A DNA stretch of 64,000 nucleotides from Ornithodoros turicata (GCF_037126465.1 NC_088202.1:101525962-101589961); one strand, 5' to 3'; shown: positions 1 to 13,045, counted from the first letter of the stretch. Notes: generated by a model from the letters alone, not told the origin. Numbers and translations: made by a program.

Positions 1-479
1 GGGCGAGAGAGGCTCAGCGGACAAAGAGGGAGTCTCAGCGGACAGCCGCTCCATAGGGATTTGGGAAAGTGGTCTGGTCGCTCTCTTATTAAGTAGGTCG
101 TGGTAGTACCCCTTGTATCAACATATCGGTGACATTTTTAGAAATGATATCGTAGCCCTTAATCGGAAGGAACAAAATGTTTTATAGGTAATAGTAATTG
201 TAGCTAATAGTAAAATGTAATAGTTTTGTGTAATAGTTTCAGTTTTTGTAGTTTTTCTGTATATTAACACGGCGAATTTAGGAGTATAGGACTAAAGTAT
301 GAACTATTTGAAAAACGCCTTATTCATAACGTGGCGGCGCCATGCTTGAGTATTCTTGCGGTCGTGCTATGGGCCATTTCCTGCAGCGGGGCCAGCTGGA
401 ATCCTTGAGATTCAAGCTTTCTAGGATGATAGGCGAGCAGGAAGAATGGACAGCCGAGCTCATGAAGCTGCAGTTGTGG
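1..479. other. No gene or repeat recognised
   Basis: AT-rich non-coding DNA with short runs of GTAATAG-type words near 190-240. I see no coding signal, splice pair or terminal inverted repeat. Confidence 0.5.
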
Positions 480-676
480 TGGTTAAAGGTCTCGCCGGAC
501 AACGTCACGCCTGACGCCCTGGAGGATGTGCGTCCGAATGTGCGCGTCTGAAAGCGTCTGAGGAAAACCCAGGAAAAACCCCAGACAGCACAGCCGGCAC
601 CAGGATTCGAACCCGGGTACCTCCCAGTCTCGACGTGACATGGCCAGCACGCTATCCACTGAGCCACGCTGCCGTT
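480..676 (-). repeat. tRNA-derived SINE, type 1
   Basis: Read on the minus strand it starts with a tRNA-like head. The A box is TGGCTCAGTGG and the B box is GGTTCGAATCC, with the complement of the B box at about 603-613. The body contains GGGTTTTCCTCAGACG. A close copy lies at 20785-20986 (+) and a 3' piece at 12938-13045 (-). tRNA-derived SINEs such as Ruka are known from ixodid ticks; whether this is that family was not tested. The 3' end is approximate. Confidence 0.75.
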
Positions 677-3600
677 TCTTACGGACAACTTCGTTATTGC
701 CTTCTACAACGAGCAAATAGCGTCGGATAAGCACGCTTGGCGAGCTGCAACTTCATGACTGAATCCCTCGTCGAGTTGCGCACTTTTGGGACTCTGTCGC
801 TTTGGGACATCTAAATACTCAATTACTTGCACTAAATTTACAGCAGAGTGTGTGGTGCAATGTGATACGCAGTTACGTATAGTGGGCCCGTATGTGCAAC
901 GCGGGGTGGTGATGTTCAGAGCAGATCTTACTACGGGACTGTCTGCTTAGCAGCTCGGTCTATTGAGTAACTCAGTAAAAGTATTTGGGCATCTGTGACT
1001 AGACACATTTTGTGTACCTCCAGTAAAATATCATATGTACTTTCAGGTATGTACGTGCACCTGCAGTTGTTTGGTGCCAGACACCAAACAAACGGTGAAC
1101 GGAAATACGATTCTTGAGATGGAAAAGAAGTCAAGTGGGGCAGGTTGACTGTTCACACAAAGAAGGAGGAAGAGTCCCCTTCTTGGAGACACATAAAAGC
1201 TAACTTTCTCTGATTATGTGACCATTTCCTCGCGTGTTATGTCGATTTTCTTAATGATGCAAAGGCAACGGCACACCAGAAGGAGCACATTGCTTTTCCT
1301 CTGAAATCTGATGTGTCGTACTTGATTATCTGCTTGGTCCACAGCTCCTTTTTAAAAGTCATTATAGCAACAGTGACCCAAACTCACATGCACCACTATA
1401 GGAGGGACAGTGCACAAATCAAATTTTCCAGTGTTCTCTAAATGCATGTCTGGCAGCAAGCTTCCACTGAAAATGCAACACTTCTGCACATAAATGAAGT
1501 CTGTAGCTCGCGTGCAGCATAGACAGACTTCTGAAAGAAGCTGCCGTCCCGTACACGCGAAACAACCGCGGTCCAAAGCATGTTCTGGCAATGATCGTGT
1601 CACGTGCATTTTAGTTATTGAGAGGCAATAACAGCGAACTGAAGACACCTTCTCGGTATTGGGGGCCAATATTGCCCTTTTGTGTGCGCAATGGCACGGA
1701 ACAGTAATGAGAATTGCCGGTTCAACCTGCCGGGATGTCGCATTGTTGGCGATAGGCAGTGGGGCGAAAACCGAAACCACCGGCAGCTATACTCAAACAT
1801 GGCGCGTAAACGTAGTCTCCGTGTCCGCACATAGATGGCGCACTTATGAATAACGAGAATGATTAATTCTATGAATAATTTTTAAAGCCCCGGGACAGAC
1901 AATCTTCCGGAGGTACGTGAGATTTGGTTGACTAAAGTGTGGGAATAGATAATTGGTCACGAAAGCAAAATAACAAGAAGAGAGCTCCCTGAATAGGTCC
2001 GCTTTGAGAGGCGCTCTTCGTGGGATTATTATCTATGAATGGATACAGCAGCGTCTGCCGCCGTTGTGACGTGATCGAGCGGCTGAAAGTATTAGTACAG
2101 ACATTATCTTCAGCACAGAATGACGTGCAGATCCCCAAACCACGGATCGGTATCCTCAAATAAACAAGAGATATAGACACATCACATTTGCACCGTTTCC
2201 TGGTCTTTACCGCAAGAGATATGTGGCCAAAGTTTCAATATAATTGTGGTGTTTATGCGTTTGAACTTGCTATTTTTTAACATGAGAGGAAAATGTAAGC
2301 TTTCTGTCGAACATGGGACCAAGGAATTTGTGCTCAGATCTAAGACTTCAAAAAATAATAAATAGCATCTGTGATAAAAATTTAGTACCCGTCATTAGAA
2401 CACCGTGTCCCCAACAAGAATCATACGGTGGAAATATTCCCTGCGTCATCTCTCCCACCGCATGGGACGGAAGCGGAAAAGCGGACCAGCTATAGCATAG
2501 CAGCATACCTCAGTTGGAGCCCCAGCTTGCCAACCCCCGTAGACGCGACAGAACAATGCTTGACGATGACCAAGTTTAAGTACAACACAGTACGATCAGA
2601 AATGTTATGCAAAATCATGGATTAGACAGACAGACAGAGAGTACACACCAAATAGATCAACCTGAATTAAAACCGTGACTTACTAGCATTTGTGGTTTTC
2701 TCGGGTTACTCCATATTATAATTATTTCTTTCATTGTTTATTGGCTGCTGACAACAAATCAACAACGTGCAATGAACCGACCTAGGCACATACGTGACAG
2801 TTGTGCTATTTCAGTATTTACATATTCAAAGCTATCATAGACCTGTTTCTGCGGGCCAGATGGCGCGAGCGAGCAGCAACATCAGCGCCCTAAAATGTGC
2901 AACCGCGGGAGTTTAGCAGACGACGCGGATCTTTGAAATACATGGTCTCGAGTTGTTCGCACTTGGCAAGATGCACCGCTTTTTCTGTGGGTTTCCTACA
3001 GGTTTTGTAGCTTTCCTTGGCGCCATGCCGCTTGAAACACCACACAGAACTCGCTGATGAAACTCCCTGCTGTCTGGATCCGTGGCCGCTTGGGCTCGAA
3101 ATGGCGCTGTGCAAACTTCGCTGCAACAGCCTTATAATAATAATTCGTGGCTTTACGTCGCGAGGCAACTATGATCATGAGCGACGCCACAGTGGTCGGT
3201 CTGTGGATTAATTTTGCCCGCCTGAGGGTTTTTTAACGTGCGCCGAAAGCTCAGCACACGGCACACGGTATTTAACATACCCCGCGGAACATATTCGAAG
3301 TGGTTGTGACATTTTGGTTTATGTTGCTCTGTACTGTGCGCCGGAATATCCTTCTACGTGTCGTAGATTGCGCGACACAGACACTTGAACACGTCCAGTT
3401 CTGGCGTCACAGGAGCGCCACCCTCGACCATTCCTATTGATTCACGAAACCACGTGACACCTCCAGCGGCCGATCCGTTGTGACGTCACAGTCGGGTGGG
3501 TCTCGCTATTCGCGATGACGATTTGCTTCTAGTACCCGCTCTGCTGTAAAACGTGGAATGTCATGTGATGTGATAGAAGAAGGGAAAAAAAGTGGAATGT

Positions 3601-3975
3601 ACTTCACGTCCATGCAAATCTCTTGCATTTGTTCGGGGTAAATCTGACGAAGTGTCGTAACCTAAACCCCTTTCGCCATAGCAAAAACGTGTCTTCCTAA
3701 CCGATGATTTTCAAAGCTGCGCGTGTGCACCTTGTAGTCTTTCAACAGAGAGTCGTCGAACATTATGCTCTGGCTCAAAAACAGAGTGATATCTTCTGGT
3801 TCTGACTGCTTCAGAAAGACCTCCACCATGTTAAAACTGACAAAGAAACGCTTCCCTGAATTTCAGATGAAATTATTCAGCAAAACAATTTACTGTTCTC
3901 TTTGGCGCACTGTCAAACGCGACAGAAATACGATAGCATATACATAAGCAAGGACGAAGGGCGGTCCTTGCGCTA
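677..3975. other. Intergenic, nothing recognised
   Basis: 3.3 kb with only short open frames in all six phases. I found no convincing exon with matching splice sites and no terminal inverted repeat. TA-rich stretches lie near 2240-2400 and 2640-2830. Confidence 0.4.
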
Positions 3976-3977
3976 TA

Positions 3978-4677
3978 GGCCGCGTACCCACATGCGGAGA
4001 ATATGCGCGGAAACGCGAACGCGGCGCGGTGAACTCTTGCCGCTGTGCGGGAAAAGCCACCTCCGCTTTTCACTTTTTGGCGATCGCGCAGTGCACGATT
4101 TTTAGCGGCAACCGCACATGCTCGGCCAATCAGGAAGCAAACGGAAGTTGCATGCGTCCTTGTTTTCTTCCGGCCTCCCGCACGGAGAGCATTGACGGCG
4201 TCGTTGACTGGAAGGTATGTCGCAGTGATGCTTACGTTTTGCAGCCGGCGAATTTATGACGGAAATAAAATGTCAATGCTGCCTAAATAAAAGAGCGTTG
4301 CATTAAAATCACTTTTTGGGTCGACACTGGTATAAAATTTGGGAGTGCAGGTAAGTAAAGTGTAAGATATTGACTGCCATAGTGTCAGAAAGTTGAAACC
4401 TAAACATTGTTCACGACAAAAGAATTCGCTATCGCCATAGCGCGTGAACCCAAAGCCTGCGTTTATTGTGTCTGCGATGTGGATTTCGCAAAAGCCCAGA
4501 TGTAAGAACGGAAACATTTACTACAGTCAGTAGCTCGACTTCGCTGTCGTTCGCCATCTTGTCAAGCTCTCGCTGTGAAGAGGCGCGGGCGGAGGCAGCA
4601 TAGCTGGGGCGGCATGCATAAGCGTTCGCGTGCGGGATGCGGTTGCGCACATCTCTACCGCATGTGGGTACGAGGCC
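3978..4677. mobile_element. Non-autonomous DNA transposon with 20-bp TIRs
   Basis: The left end reads GGCCGCGTACCCACATGCGG. The complement of the right end reads GGCCTCGTACCCACATGCGG, one mismatch in 20. TA lies directly outside both ends (3976-3977 and 4678-4679). The 700-bp interior has no transposase-like frame. The superfamily is not certain: a TA duplication suggests Tc1/mariner-like mobilisation, while the shared CACATGCG core resembles the TAA-flanked element at 45190-45892. Confidence 0.55.
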
Positions 4678-4682
4678 TAACA

Positions 4683-4834
4683 CACTGGTTATACATTATA
4701 CACCAACATCCCGTCATACATGTATGACGAACGTGTATAACAAACATCCCTTAAACATGTATGATCATACAGTGCTGGTCACACTGCTTAAACACCGGCA
4801 AAACATGTTTTAAAGCACGTGTGTATAACCAGTG
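4683..4834. repeat. Short inverted-repeat unit
   Basis: The 13-bp arms CACTGGTTATACA (4683-4695) and its exact complement (4822-4834) enclose about 125 bp rich in further short palindromes. It may be a very small MITE. No clear target duplication is visible. Confidence 0.35.
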
Positions 4835-4837
4835 TGA

Positions 4838-5529
4838 CCGTGCCGTCATACAAGCAAGCGCTCTGACTCTGTTTGACAACATGTTGTCAAACGCACGACG
4901 ATGTATTTGGGCACTGCCGAAAAACGGTGATGGACAAGTTGTATAAACGGGCGTATTCGCCACGACAGTTTTCCTTCGCACGAGTCAGTGTCAAGGACAT
5001 CGCGATGCGCGTGAGTTATTTTGCAGGAGTAAGTTGTAAGTCAGTGTTCGCGACATTGTGTTGCACGTACGTTCAAAATGGCGACCTCTTTGCTTGCGCA
5101 CATGGAGCATGAAACAATCGAAAATCAGCCAGTGCAGCCCCGTCTTCGTCGTGTTCGTACATTTTGAATTGCGATGTCCGCGAATGGAAGTTATATAAAC
5201 TCCTGGGTTGGTTACTGTGACACTGACGTGTGTCATACATCAGTGTTTATGCGCCCCATGCATATGCACCCCATGTGGTTCCACCTTCACTGTACTCTAT
5301 GGTGCGTATTTCTGAACATCTGGCCGACTATAATGGCGGCACGCTTTGTCGCACGCTGCTTACATACGTGCCCCGTTTTCGGTCACCGCGTCCGCATCTC
5401 CGGCAGATCTGCGAACTCTATACTTGCGCGAATGCTCCGCAGCACACCGCGTACGCTGTAACTCCATGGCGTTCGTGCTGCCAGACGTCGTGAACGACAT
5501 CACGTGAGACGCGCTGTGCACTGAACGAC
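4838..5529. other. Intergenic, nothing recognised
   Basis: Open frames here lack protein-like composition and splice context. No inverted repeats were recognised. Confidence 0.35.
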
Positions 5530-5530
5530 C

Positions 5531-5776
5531 AGCGGCACGGCCGAGTGGGAAAAAGCGTTCACTCGTTAGTGGTAGCCAAGGTCGTTTTCCCTCGGTTTTC
5601 CGGCAGACTTTCCAGACGAATGTCTGCGCAGTTCCACCTGAAGTCGGGCCAGGACGCATACCAACCCCCCTGTACCCCACTCCTTCTTGCTGTCATCTCT
5701 CCATCTGTCCACGCCTGAACGCCACTCATATCCACAGTTGCTTCGTTGCGCTAACACGCAATCAAAACGAAGCATA
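5531..5776 (+). repeat. tRNA-derived SINE, type 2
   Basis: The head carries an A-box-like GGCCGAGTGGG. The middle shares the type 1 core (GGTTTTCC followed by a CAGAC word, then an ATGTC word). The 3' body differs from type 1, with an ACCCCCCTGTACCCC-like block, a CATCTGTCCACG word and a CAGTTGCTTCG end. Related copies or pieces lie at 34310-34556, 9609-9692, 50806-50885 and 51795-51885. Confidence 0.6.
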
Positions 5777-5779
5777 CAT

Positions 5780-5800
5780 TAGGGAGTTTTAGTACACCGG
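5780..5800 (+). repeat. Orphan end of the GAGTTTTAGTA TIR family
   Basis: TAGGGAGTTTTAGTACACCGG matches the terminal repeat of the 14391-14557 and 46804-46973 elements. No opposing end follows within 1 kb, so this is a truncated copy abutting the SINE. Confidence 0.5.
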
Positions 5801-6382
5801 AAGCGCTTTACGAACACTATAGGCAGCTGTCAAATCCAAGATCACCAACGTGGTGTCAGCCACTTCAAAGGAATCAGGTGCTTACCATGTTATATTTTCG
5901 GAACAGTTTTCGTGAAGACCTTCCAACCTGCTAAGTCTCGTCTAATCCTTCCAATGCTTCTAAATCTCCCGACTGAACCGGCACCGGGATAAAAAAACAA
6001 ACCAGGGGGAGCAGCGTGGCGCGTCCCGGACACTGAGGCCCGAAAAGTGCGTCAAAGAAACGCTATCGCATTTAAAACTCTGCACAAAGCAAAGTCGATA
6101 ACGACAACATCTGTGCAGAAGATAAAAACGACTGAGTTTGTTGTACGGTGACATCCTATTTTTAGACGGCGTTAAACTCCGCCATGCATTGTGCAGAGAT
6201 GACTGGCATTACTAGCTGGCGATAAAAAAGTACCACTGTCCGGTATTGCATTACGTGTATTTTTACTGGTTGGACGTCCAGTTGAACGTCTCTTCGTCTG
6301 GTTGTTGTCTGTCTTGTAATTTCGAAAGAGCAAAGTTAAATTTCCTTGATCCCCAAGGGCTACAGTCAGCCACGTTACAATG
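5801..6382. other. Intergenic, nothing recognised
   Basis: No open frame with protein-like character and no repeat ends were seen. Confidence 0.35.
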
Positions 6383-6384
6383 TA

Positions 6385-6603
6385 CAGCTTGAGACAAAAG
6401 TTTACGGAACACGGCGCTGGCGCATTTCTTCATCGGAGCGGCCCCTGGCTAGCTATCAGGAAGAAATCAAATAAGAAACGGGTGACCGGCTAAGAACGGC
6501 CCGGCTCAATCCGGCTGTGTGTCAGCTCCTGTTTGACGCCTGGGTGTCGTTCCAGTACAGAAATGCGACTCCCCGGTGTTCCATAAACTTTTGTCCCAAG
6601 CTG
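6385..6603. mobile_element. Tc1/mariner-type MITE, 219 bp
   Basis: The left end begins CAGCTTGAGACAAAAGTTTA. The right end, complemented, begins CAGCTTGGGACAAAAGTTTA. The repeat continues to a GGAACA block. TA lies on both sides (6383-6384 and 6604-6605), the duplication made by Tc1/mariner transposases. There is no transposase inside, so it was moved in trans. Confidence 0.75.
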
Positions 6604-6605
6604 TA

Positions 6606-7512
6606 CTATTTCTACACTGGATGCAAGAAGCAGTGCTCGACAACTGTAACCTTGTATGTAGAATGTCTTGAGTGCTTGTGTGTGAGTGTGTAGAAGCATA
6701 ACCCATGAATGAACATGTCAGTCATACACACTAGGGAAAAAACGCATCGAGGCATAAACTGCTAATAAATATGCAAGAAAGGGAAAAGAAGTAAATCCCT
6801 GTCAATTTTTCCGTCTGTCTTCCAAAAGCTTTCGTCCGTTTCATTATTTAACGGCACAACCTCCAAATTAAGACTACCTCCCTATGTCCAAATCATGAGC
6901 TATGCACGCTGAAGGCACGCAAGTGTCGCCCAGCCACTTACGGTGTGGCGCAGGGACGCGTCGTAGAGTCTTTATAATGGACATATTTCCGCTTGCATCT
7001 ACATCCGGCGTGTAAATTGGGTGTGAGGCGTCGGCAACGACGCTCTCTTCTTAACACGTATGAAGACGTCGTGTGGTCTCGGTAAGTGCTTCGTGCTTTT
7101 CCAATTAGTACACAATTGCGCCTATTAACACCTCGAAGGCTTTTCTGTGGTGAAGAAAATTAACGTTTTTTCTTACTTCAAGTAATGTCGCGTACTCCCA
7201 GCAACGTGATGTTTCACACAGAGAAGATACGGGTGCGTTCACAACGTCCCTCGCTACCAGTGTAACCGCAAAGTCGTCGCGTAGTTCGTGATCGTTCAAT
7301 GAAGTATCGATCTAGTTTGACTGCAGCGCCTTGCTACCTTTATGTGTTGTGTTCTGAACGTTGTCTTGGCAAACGGGAACTTAAACGGGTGTTCACATCG
7401 TTTACGTTGTGTTACATATAACTCGTTCGTTGAAGTCGGCTGCAAGGTTCCTGGAGTACGACACACGCTGAAAGGTACATTCAATCTTGCAGCTACAGCG
7501 CGGAGTGCAATT
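6606..7512. other. Upstream flank of the candidate secreted-protein gene
   Basis: No coding feature. It would contain the promoter and 5' UTR of the exon at 7513, but I cannot place a transcription start from sequence alone. Confidence 0.3.
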
Positions 7513-7561
7513 ATGAAACACCTCATTTTGTGCGTAGTGCTGGGAACGGCAGCATCAGCAT
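7513..7561 (+). CDS. Signal-peptide exon of a candidate secreted protein
   Basis: An ATG at 7513 opens 16 codons encoding MKHLILCVVLGTAASA, followed by one base of the next codon. The peptide has the order of a classical signal peptide: one Lys, a Leu/Ile/Val core, then a small-residue A-S-A cleavage motif. The frame runs directly into a strong splice donor, T|GTAAGTG at 7562, so this is probably a first coding exon ending in phase 1. The terminal exon at 16107 has an acceptor of matching phase; together they would encode 167 residues. A large intron filled with repeats lies between them. The linkage is inferred, and additional exons may exist. Confidence 0.5.
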
Positions 7562-7737
7562 GTAAGTGAATTTTCCTGTTCTACTCACCTCTGGACTCAA
7601 AGATAGGTGACTCTAAATGCTCGCCCGAATAAAAAGAGAAAAACCTCAACCATGAAGTAACAATCGGAGCTGAAACTTCAGACCAGGAGTTGTCGATATC
7701 CCGAACCTTTCCTTTCTTGTTTTCTTAATAAACATAT

Positions 7738-7760
7738 CCCCCCCCCCCCCCCCCCCCCCC
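7738..7760 (+). repeat. Poly-C run, 23 bp
   Basis: Uninterrupted C homopolymer. Similar runs occur at 12358-12369 (12 bp) and 12600-12619 (20 bp). These are mutable tracts and possible assembly-length errors. Confidence 0.9.
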
Positions 7761-9608
7761 GAGCAGAGACTATATGCTCGATCTGAGGCTTGAATATACT
7801 GTCACCGGATCTCTGGACCTTCTAGTGTTCGACATGTATGAATAATATTTCCTCAATATCTGAGATACTGTTGTCACTTACCTAATGCTGTACGTACGAA
7901 GTTTCCCTGAGGCATTACCTGAGCCAAATCGAAGGTCACAGCAGGTCACCTGATCACAATAAGAGTTTAGTAAAGTACGTTGCACGGTACCCATAGTACT
8001 GCATTGTCCCTTCAGCACATAATTTGATCGTCAGCGTCCAGCGTATATTTTCTTGTGCATCAGCCAGTCCAGAGTATATTCAAGGATGATTTCGGTGTCT
8101 ATAATTAGTCACCTCATTTACGAATTATCAGTTTCTTAATTGTCTGAATCAACCCTTCAAGCACCATATATAGCAATACATCCCTATATGTCAAGCTTGC
8201 AAAATGACATATCCAAGTAGTAAAGGAGACACTGACTTTGCTTTATTGTGGTGATATAATACAAGCGATGTACCTCCATGGGTGATCCACAATCTCCTTT
8301 TATATCACGCAGTGCAAGAAGTATCCCATATTTAGTGCGCTGTTTCCCAGTATGCATCCTGACGTTTTGATAAACTTGTTTCATTCTGGTTTCAGATCAC
8401 GTCAGCCTCAATGATGTGTACGTATTCTACCGTCCTTTTACCTCCTTTGTTCCATTTTGCCATTTTTTTCTTTCTATTTCTATTCTATTCTATTCCTTTG
8501 TTCTTCATGTGTCAGTGTTCTCAGGAAGTGTATATTTTAAACACGTTTTCTCGTCTTCTGGGGAAGCTAGTGCCCATTGTAGACCATAATAGAGTACAGG
8601 GTGTTACCCCCAGTGTACCCGCGTCGGCTTGCCATGTTCTGCAATTACTCAATGCAGCTGGAGCATTTTCTCGTCTAAATGTAAAGCTTTGATTGAACTC
8701 CGTAGCGCAAAGTTATAATGCAAGAAGTACGAATCCCGTATTGAGCCGTCCCAATGTAGAGTTGGGCCAACATCTCCACATTTTTCTTTTTTTACCTACG
8801 TACGTACCGTATTGAAAACAACCAAAATGGCGATGTTGCGAAGAGCTGTTCAAACGCTGCTTCCCAGACGGCGTCTTGACGCACAACAGTCAAGCGCCTG
8901 GGATCGCAGTGCGCTGTTCTTCAATAACTGCCGCTTCAGTGTTGTGTGTCTGGGGAGCAGCGTCTCAACTGCCCTTCACCCACGGCCTTCGCCATGCCGC
9001 CATTTTGTTGAATACGGGACTTGTATACGTTTCGCATTATAACTTTGCTCTACGTTGTTTAATCATTCTTCTTGATTCATCTTGATCTTCAATCACTCTC
9101 CAATCGTTCTTGGAAATTTATCAGGATTGCATCTCCTTCAGAGCTTTATATGTAGATGCCATGATGTTCCATCTGCATTGATTGGCTGCCGATCATGGCA
9201 TGCCGGTGGCGGGAGACCTTCATAGGGTAACACAAGGTAGCCATACTTCTATCACAAGAACGTTATCTTCACGTGAAATTTTTAAATACTGCTAAGGACT
9301 GTGGAAGTAGGTAGACGTGTTTATTAGTTTCAGAATATATACTTTGTTATTTTTTCAGGGCCGATAGTTGTAGATTAGTTATACAGAGCAGCTTAATGTA
9401 TGTGCTAAAGGGCAAGCAATTCGGGGCACGTCTTTCAGTCAAACATTCAGTCAAACGAGCAAAACGATGTTCTGTGAAACTATCTTTATAATAACCACTA
9501 GTCTGAAGAGTATGCAACTTCCTTTCTCAGACTCTATCCTGATGACACATCAACGGAGAGTGATAATGGTACGTATTATTCATTTGGTAAACTTTTTTAA
9601 TTCAATGT

Positions 9609-9692
9609 TAGCGCCGCGAAGCTACTGCGGCTATGACCGCGCACAGACGTGTACAGGTGGAGAGAGGACAGCAGGAAGGACAGGAGTGTAGG
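9609..9692 (-). repeat. SINE type 2, 3' fragment
   Basis: On the minus strand it matches the 3' body of the type 2 SINE, ending in a CGCGGCGCTAAC word. The plus strand shows TTAGCGCCGCGAAGC and GGTGGAGAGAGGACAG. The head is missing, which may reflect truncation. Confidence 0.55.
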
Positions 9693-10856
9693 TAAACAGA
9701 CGAGAGATATAATGGAATGCGATTTGTAACGACACCTAAATTCGAAGCCAAACTTCAATTACAATTAGGCCCATGTCACACCAACGTTTGTGTCGTACGT
9801 TTGCTCCAAAAATAGAACCTAGGCCAATCGAGCCACGTAGGTTCCAATGTGTCCGTTTTGGGACCGTGAAAAACATGGACGAGAAAAACGGTAGTGTGAA
9901 ACCGGCTTTATATACAATCGGTGACGATTTGATGTGGCCCTCTGCCGTTACTCCGTTAAGCAGCTCACCCGTAAAGACTCCCTGGCTTCACACAGGCGGT
10001 TACTGACGGAAAATCACTAGCTCTAATGAACCCAAGATCTCTGGAACGTGGTTTCTTAGTCCCAGGGCGATCAGCACTCGTTAGCGCACGATGGCGCAGT
10101 CATCAAAGGTGAGATGCGAAAAACACGTTAACAATTCGACGCGACATTTTACTACGTCCACGTTATAGAAGGCTCACAAGCAGTACCTCTTAAATTCTCC
10201 AACAATTACGGAGCGCGAGAAACGCACACATGCCAATTATGAACTCCAAATTTTATATGGAAATGACTTTACGTTCAGAATTTTGACATAGGATGATAGA
10301 CTATCACAGAGTCCCGGCCGCTTTGTACAGAATTTCCGGATGACCATTGTCGTGAGGACCCTGTGGTGAGTCGGCGGGCGCCATAGTTGAGGTGCTGTGG
10401 TCTCTGTAGTTTCACGATGCCAGACGACGCTCTCGCTTCCTAACCACGGCTGCAGTTACTTGGACTCGTTCACTGTTTTCTCGTGTTAATTAATTTCTCG
10501 TTATCCTCCTACAGGAAGAAGGCTCCTACATACAGACACACACACTTCGCGTTACCATTTCACACCCGTGATCACAATGCTCGGGACTGATTGCCCCGCC
10601 AAGATATTCGGACCTCTGACGTATACCCTGACTGCTTTTGTGTGGGAGAGATTTACTAGACGGATTTCACATGGTACTATACAACAAGCACAACACACAC
10701 GTAACATACACAACACAAGATCAACGATACAGGGCGATGCAAATTGCGGATATTAACATATGAGAGTCAATGAATGATAAATGATCAAGGATGGGAAAAA
10801 ATATGGATGGTGAAAAAAATACTGCTTTTTTCCGGGAAAAGGTCAATTTCGACGTA

Positions 10857-11046
10857 TATAGACGACCTGAGCCCCTACGTCATTGATTACGTTTCACCGC
10901 CGCGCAAAGCATGCTGGTGGGCAAAATCAGTCTTATCAGCCTATCAGACGACGCATTTTTCCTACTTCTTGCCCACCACAGCAAAACATAACATCGATCC
11001 GGTCTTCTCATGACGTCACATGTTAATAAACAAAGGGTCGTCTATA
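10857..11046. mobile_element. Small TIR element (possible MITE)
   Basis: TATAGACGACC at 10857-10867 is matched by its exact complement at 11036-11046. The 190-bp unit has no coding content. No clear target duplication is visible, so the classification is tentative. Confidence 0.4.
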
Positions 11047-11589
11047 GACAGAATACCTGATCTACAAAAAGCACAAGTGTACCGTTTTGTCGAGATATAC
11101 TATGATGCATAAAACCATGTTCGAAAAATCTCCGAGAAACGGCGAAATCATGGATTTGTGACGCAGCATACTACTGCGTCTTTTTACTGTCCCCATATAG
11201 GTACGATGCGGTGGACCGTATTGCCTGACCTATGTTGCACTGCTCTGCCCTATGTGTTTTACCTTTTTCAATGCCTGCCCTGTTTACAAAAGCAGAAACA
11301 CTACCAACAAAACACTTCATTTTGGAAGTACGTAAGAGAGGTTGACGGATTGGGAGGGATCATCTCCGTTTTCCGTGCTCATGAAACGCAACCTGAAAAG
11401 CGTTGCATGTATCCTCATTGCCAAAAGACAAAATAAAAATATTAACTCATTTAATGTGAATCATTTAGCTTATGGTGATGCTCAAATGTCAATTCCCCTG
11501 CTTGTCTTCCTAAACATGCGTATTGATGTCTAATTAGATGGGTTACTGTACAAACAGTATCTACATTCCCGACAAATGCACATTTTATC

Positions 11590-11730
11590 CAACTTCCCAA
11601 AATGTCCAAATGCTGACAAGGTCCGAAATATTTTCGGTCTTTATGAGCAGTTGGACCAAATGAGCAGTTCGGGGAACTTGCCCATGAAGTCCGAGGCCCA
11701 TTTTGTCTGAACACCCCCATTTACACCGAA
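11590..11730 (-). repeat. Dispersed repeat, copy 1
   Basis: Read on plus it contains GAGCAGTTGGACCA and GAGGCCCATTTTGTC. The same order of words appears in the complement of 13740-13885, giving about 140 bp of shared sequence in inverted orientation. The family is not recognised. Confidence 0.55.
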
Positions 11731-12237
11731 AGACGGGAAGTTCAAGGACACCTTTGTGTGCGTCCAAAAATGGAGGAAAGAATCGCGCCTGCATCGTTCT
11801 AGCAACGTGAGGTTTATTTGTCGTAACGGTACTGTAAAGCAGCAGGCATGCAATTTTATACTGCTGGCTCATTTGATAGCCTGGGTGCTAAATATACAAA
11901 CGCCACAAATTTCATTCAAATGTACCTTACAGGCGTTTAGAAAATTCACATACGGGCAACCCTGTGTCTAAGACACCACACCACCTCCGCAGTGCCCGCC
12001 ATATGTAGGACGGGGAACATAAACAGGCCAATAACATTGGGAGCGTACAGCGAAATATGTGGACCACTACCATCACCACGCCGGTTCGCCGGACGTGGTC
12101 CATTTTTGCGTAGGTGACTCTTATGGTGATTCTGCTGACAGTTCTGTCACTCATTTCCACGATGTACCAATATGCTTGCATTTCGAGAGAACACATCTCA
12201 GGAACAGTTAAAGTTCCCTTAAACGGGTGGTGGTAGT

Positions 12238-12627
12238 TGTGATGGAATAGTGGTCAGGTGCAGAGGCAAGTCCGTCGCGGAGTCGGAAGAAAGCAGGACA
12301 GGCCCAGGCGTGGAGACTATACACGATCTTTATTCCATAGCACTCTCAATCCAAAGACCCCCCCCCCCCTAACCAATATGGCGGTTCCCTATATACATGT
12401 TCATCTTCCCACTCCCCCACGGGACACCCAGTCACGAGCAAGGGAAATTCCACGAACTGTCCATTCGTGACACACTCCAGGACGCGTCACAGTATAATAC
12501 AAACATAATCATACACATGTGGATGGGCCGGAACACGTGCTGTACGTTTCCCCACATACGTCACGAAGGTCGTGAGTAAAGAAAAAAAACGGTACGGCTC
12601 CCCCCCCCCCCCCCCCCCCAGGGAACA
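12238..12627 (-). mobile_element. Possible solo LTR
   Basis: On the minus strand the unit starts TGTTCCCTGG and ends ATTCCATCACA, the TG...CA form of retroviral-type LTRs. It has a TATA-like ATGTATATAGGGAACC (complement at 12384-12399) followed by AATAAA (complement TTTATT at 12329-12334). The sequence 5' of it on that strand is purine-rich (GAGAATGGGACAA), like a polypurine tract. Flanking 4-mers TAGT and TTGT agree only partly, and no second LTR was found. Confidence 0.4.
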
Positions 12628-12937
12628 TTGTCCCATTCTCACCACGGTCGTTATTTCGGCTCAACCAGTGTCTCGTCTCGTTTTCGTGTAAGGTCAAACG
12701 AGGGCTGCGTCCGCGGAGGATTCCCGGAATCCGGAGCACGTCGCCGATGACAGACACAGGGGTGGCCGAGGGGACCAGCCACGCAAGCCAGTGGCATTAC
12801 CCTGCCGGTTTCTTTGACCGCTGCAGCTGCGGCCTACCCGGCAGGGCGCCAGAAGCTAACAGGAACTATCTCGTTTCAACAAACTTTTCAAAGAAAGTTC
12901 AAGAAGCCAGCTACTTAGCTCATGACTTAGCCGATAG

Positions 12938-13045
12938 AGGGTTGGTGGTGGTGCTCGTGAATGGGCTCGCCGTTGTCGGCCTCACAGAGGTGGGCAACGT
13001 CACGACTGACGTCCTGAGAGAATGTGCGTCCTGGGTCGATAGAGG
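12938..13045 (-). repeat. SINE type 1, 3' part
   Basis: The complement shows GGACGCACATTCTC, then GACGTTGCCCACCTCTGTGA, then CGACAACGGCGAG. This is the same order as the tail of the copy at 20785-20986. The open frame across 12747-13151 is explained by this repeat and is not a gene. Confidence 0.65.

Noticed and set aside
8396..8417. 22-nt micro-exon between TTTCAG and GTACGT
   Set aside because: The phase fits the signal-peptide exon, but no following exon with the needed phase was found.
10091..10514. Good-context ATG followed by AAAG|GTGAG, and a strong acceptor at 10514
   Set aside because: Joined they give only about 24 codons before a stop, and no third exon was found.
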